Of a stretch of 6,926 bases of DNA, positions 6,616-6,926 are shown in pieces; within the stretch, counting starts at the first letter, position 1, and the number at the start of each line of letters is the position of its first letter. The notes beneath the pieces are model-generated. The model did no database searches and was not told the origin of the DNA. It worked only from the letters and a program-made list of their open reading frames with translations. This DNA is from Chloroflexota bacterium (GTDB lineage: Bacteria; Chloroflexota; Dormibacteria; Dormibacterales; Dormibacteraceae): NCBI GenBank assembly GCA_005880345.1, contig VBGE01000091.1, positions 1 through 6,926 on the forward strand, written 5' to 3'. The position numbers and the translations under genes were made by a program.

Positions 6616-6621
6616 AGTATA
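6616..6621 (-). promoter_or_regulatory. candidate -10 box for the 74-residue gene
   Basis: TATACT on the minus strand matches TATAAT at 5 of 6 bases and predicts a leader of about 33 nt containing the AAGGAGGT. Seventeen bases upstream, ACCACA matches the -35 consensus only in its last three bases. It lies in a markedly AT-richer 88-bp divergent gap. Confidence 0.5.
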
Positions 6622-6650
6622 ACCTACGTTACGTCTTTTGTGGTTATGGG

Positions 6651-6656
6651 TAGACT
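6651..6656 (+). promoter_or_regulatory. candidate leaderless -10 element for the CGNR-type gene
   Basis: TAGACT fits TANNNT and ends 8 nt before ATG; an overlapping TAGATT (6656-6661) is closer and less well placed. GTTACG 17 bp upstream is a partial -35 (3 of 6). No ribosome site lies between it and the start, so a leaderless message is likely. Confidence 0.4.
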
Positions 6657-6664
6657 AGATTTCG

Positions 6665-6926
6665 ATGTCTGAACGGGAAACAGCCGGCGGCGAGCTCGGC
6701 TTGATCCAGGCGTTCGTGAACACGGTCGACCTCGACCCCGGAGTCGAGGAGCTCAAAGACCCCAACACGCTCCGGGCCTGGCTGGTTGCCAACAAGCTCA
6801 TGCCGGGGCACCACCCGGTGGACGACTCCGACCTGAAAAACGCCCTTGCCGTCCGGGAAGCGATGCGAGGCGTGATCGGCGGGAACTCAGCGCTGCCGAT
6901 CTACCCCGTCGACCTGGCGACCCTCA
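6665..6926 (+). CDS. CGNR/ABATE-domain putative regulator (N-terminal part)
   Basis: An open frame from ATG at 6665 runs off the window, giving 87 residues. LGLIQAFVNTVDLDPGVEEL (11-30), LRAWLVANKLM (36-46) and DLKNALAVREAMRGVI (56-71) follow the ABATE-domain pattern (hydrophobic-x-FVNT, TLRAWL, DLxxALxxREAxR). Family members usually continue to a C-terminal CGNR zinc finger, which would lie beyond the edge and cannot be seen. They are thought to be transcription regulators, sometimes called stress-induced, with mostly unknown targets. The divergent arrangement with the 74-residue gene across 88 bp would allow control of that gene and of itself; this is inference. GC-rich third positions support coding. 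Confidence 0.8.
   Translation, partial: MSERETAGGELGLIQAFVNTVDLDPGVEELKDPNTLRAWLVANKLMPGHHPVDDSDLKNALAVREAMRGVIGGNSALPIYPVDLATL

Overview
High-GC bacterial DNA with tightly packed genes, short or absent intergenic gaps and several genes lacking a Shine-Dalgarno sequence. Together with the CGNR-type regulator at the right edge, this suggests an uncultured actinobacterial or Chloroflexota/Dormibacterota-like organism; this is inferred from style and the phylum is not proven. No rRNA, tRNA, CRISPR array, insertion sequence or phage gene is visible.

Layout, left to right: (1) 1-110, a short non-coding stretch with two near-identical palindromes whose centres lie exactly 42 bp apart; (2) menD on the minus strand; (3) menH on the plus strand, diverging from menD across only 11 bp; (4) a minus-strand run reading mocA-like nucleotidyltransferase, menB, menA, then a 69-codon ORF coupled to menA by a GTGA overlap and running into the 3' end of menH; (5) nfo (endonuclease IV) on the plus strand, diverging from the mocA-like gene across 45 bp; (6) a 74-residue small protein on the minus strand, ending 5 bp from nfo; (7) the start of a CGNR/ABATE-type regulator on the plus strand, cut by the window edge.

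The core is a menaquinone (vitamin K2) cluster. MenD makes SEPHCHC from isochorismate and 2-oxoglutarate, MenH removes pyruvate to give SHCHC, MenB closes the naphthoate ring of o-succinylbenzoyl-CoA, and MenA prenylates DHNA at the membrane. The genes menF, menC, menE and menG are not in the window. MenD, MenH and MenB look intact. menA does not: its two halves lie in different frames, and about 28-32 residues that normally join them are missing. This is either a real inactivating deletion or an assembly/sequencing error, and it is the most important thing to check.

Other notable points are the paired palindromes, the coupled small ORF, the ~113-residue unrecognised N-terminal extension on the mocA-like protein, and a repeated pattern of TANNNT hexamers 6-8 nt before start codons that have no ribosome binding site, suggesting leaderless transcription of menH, nfo and the CGNR gene.
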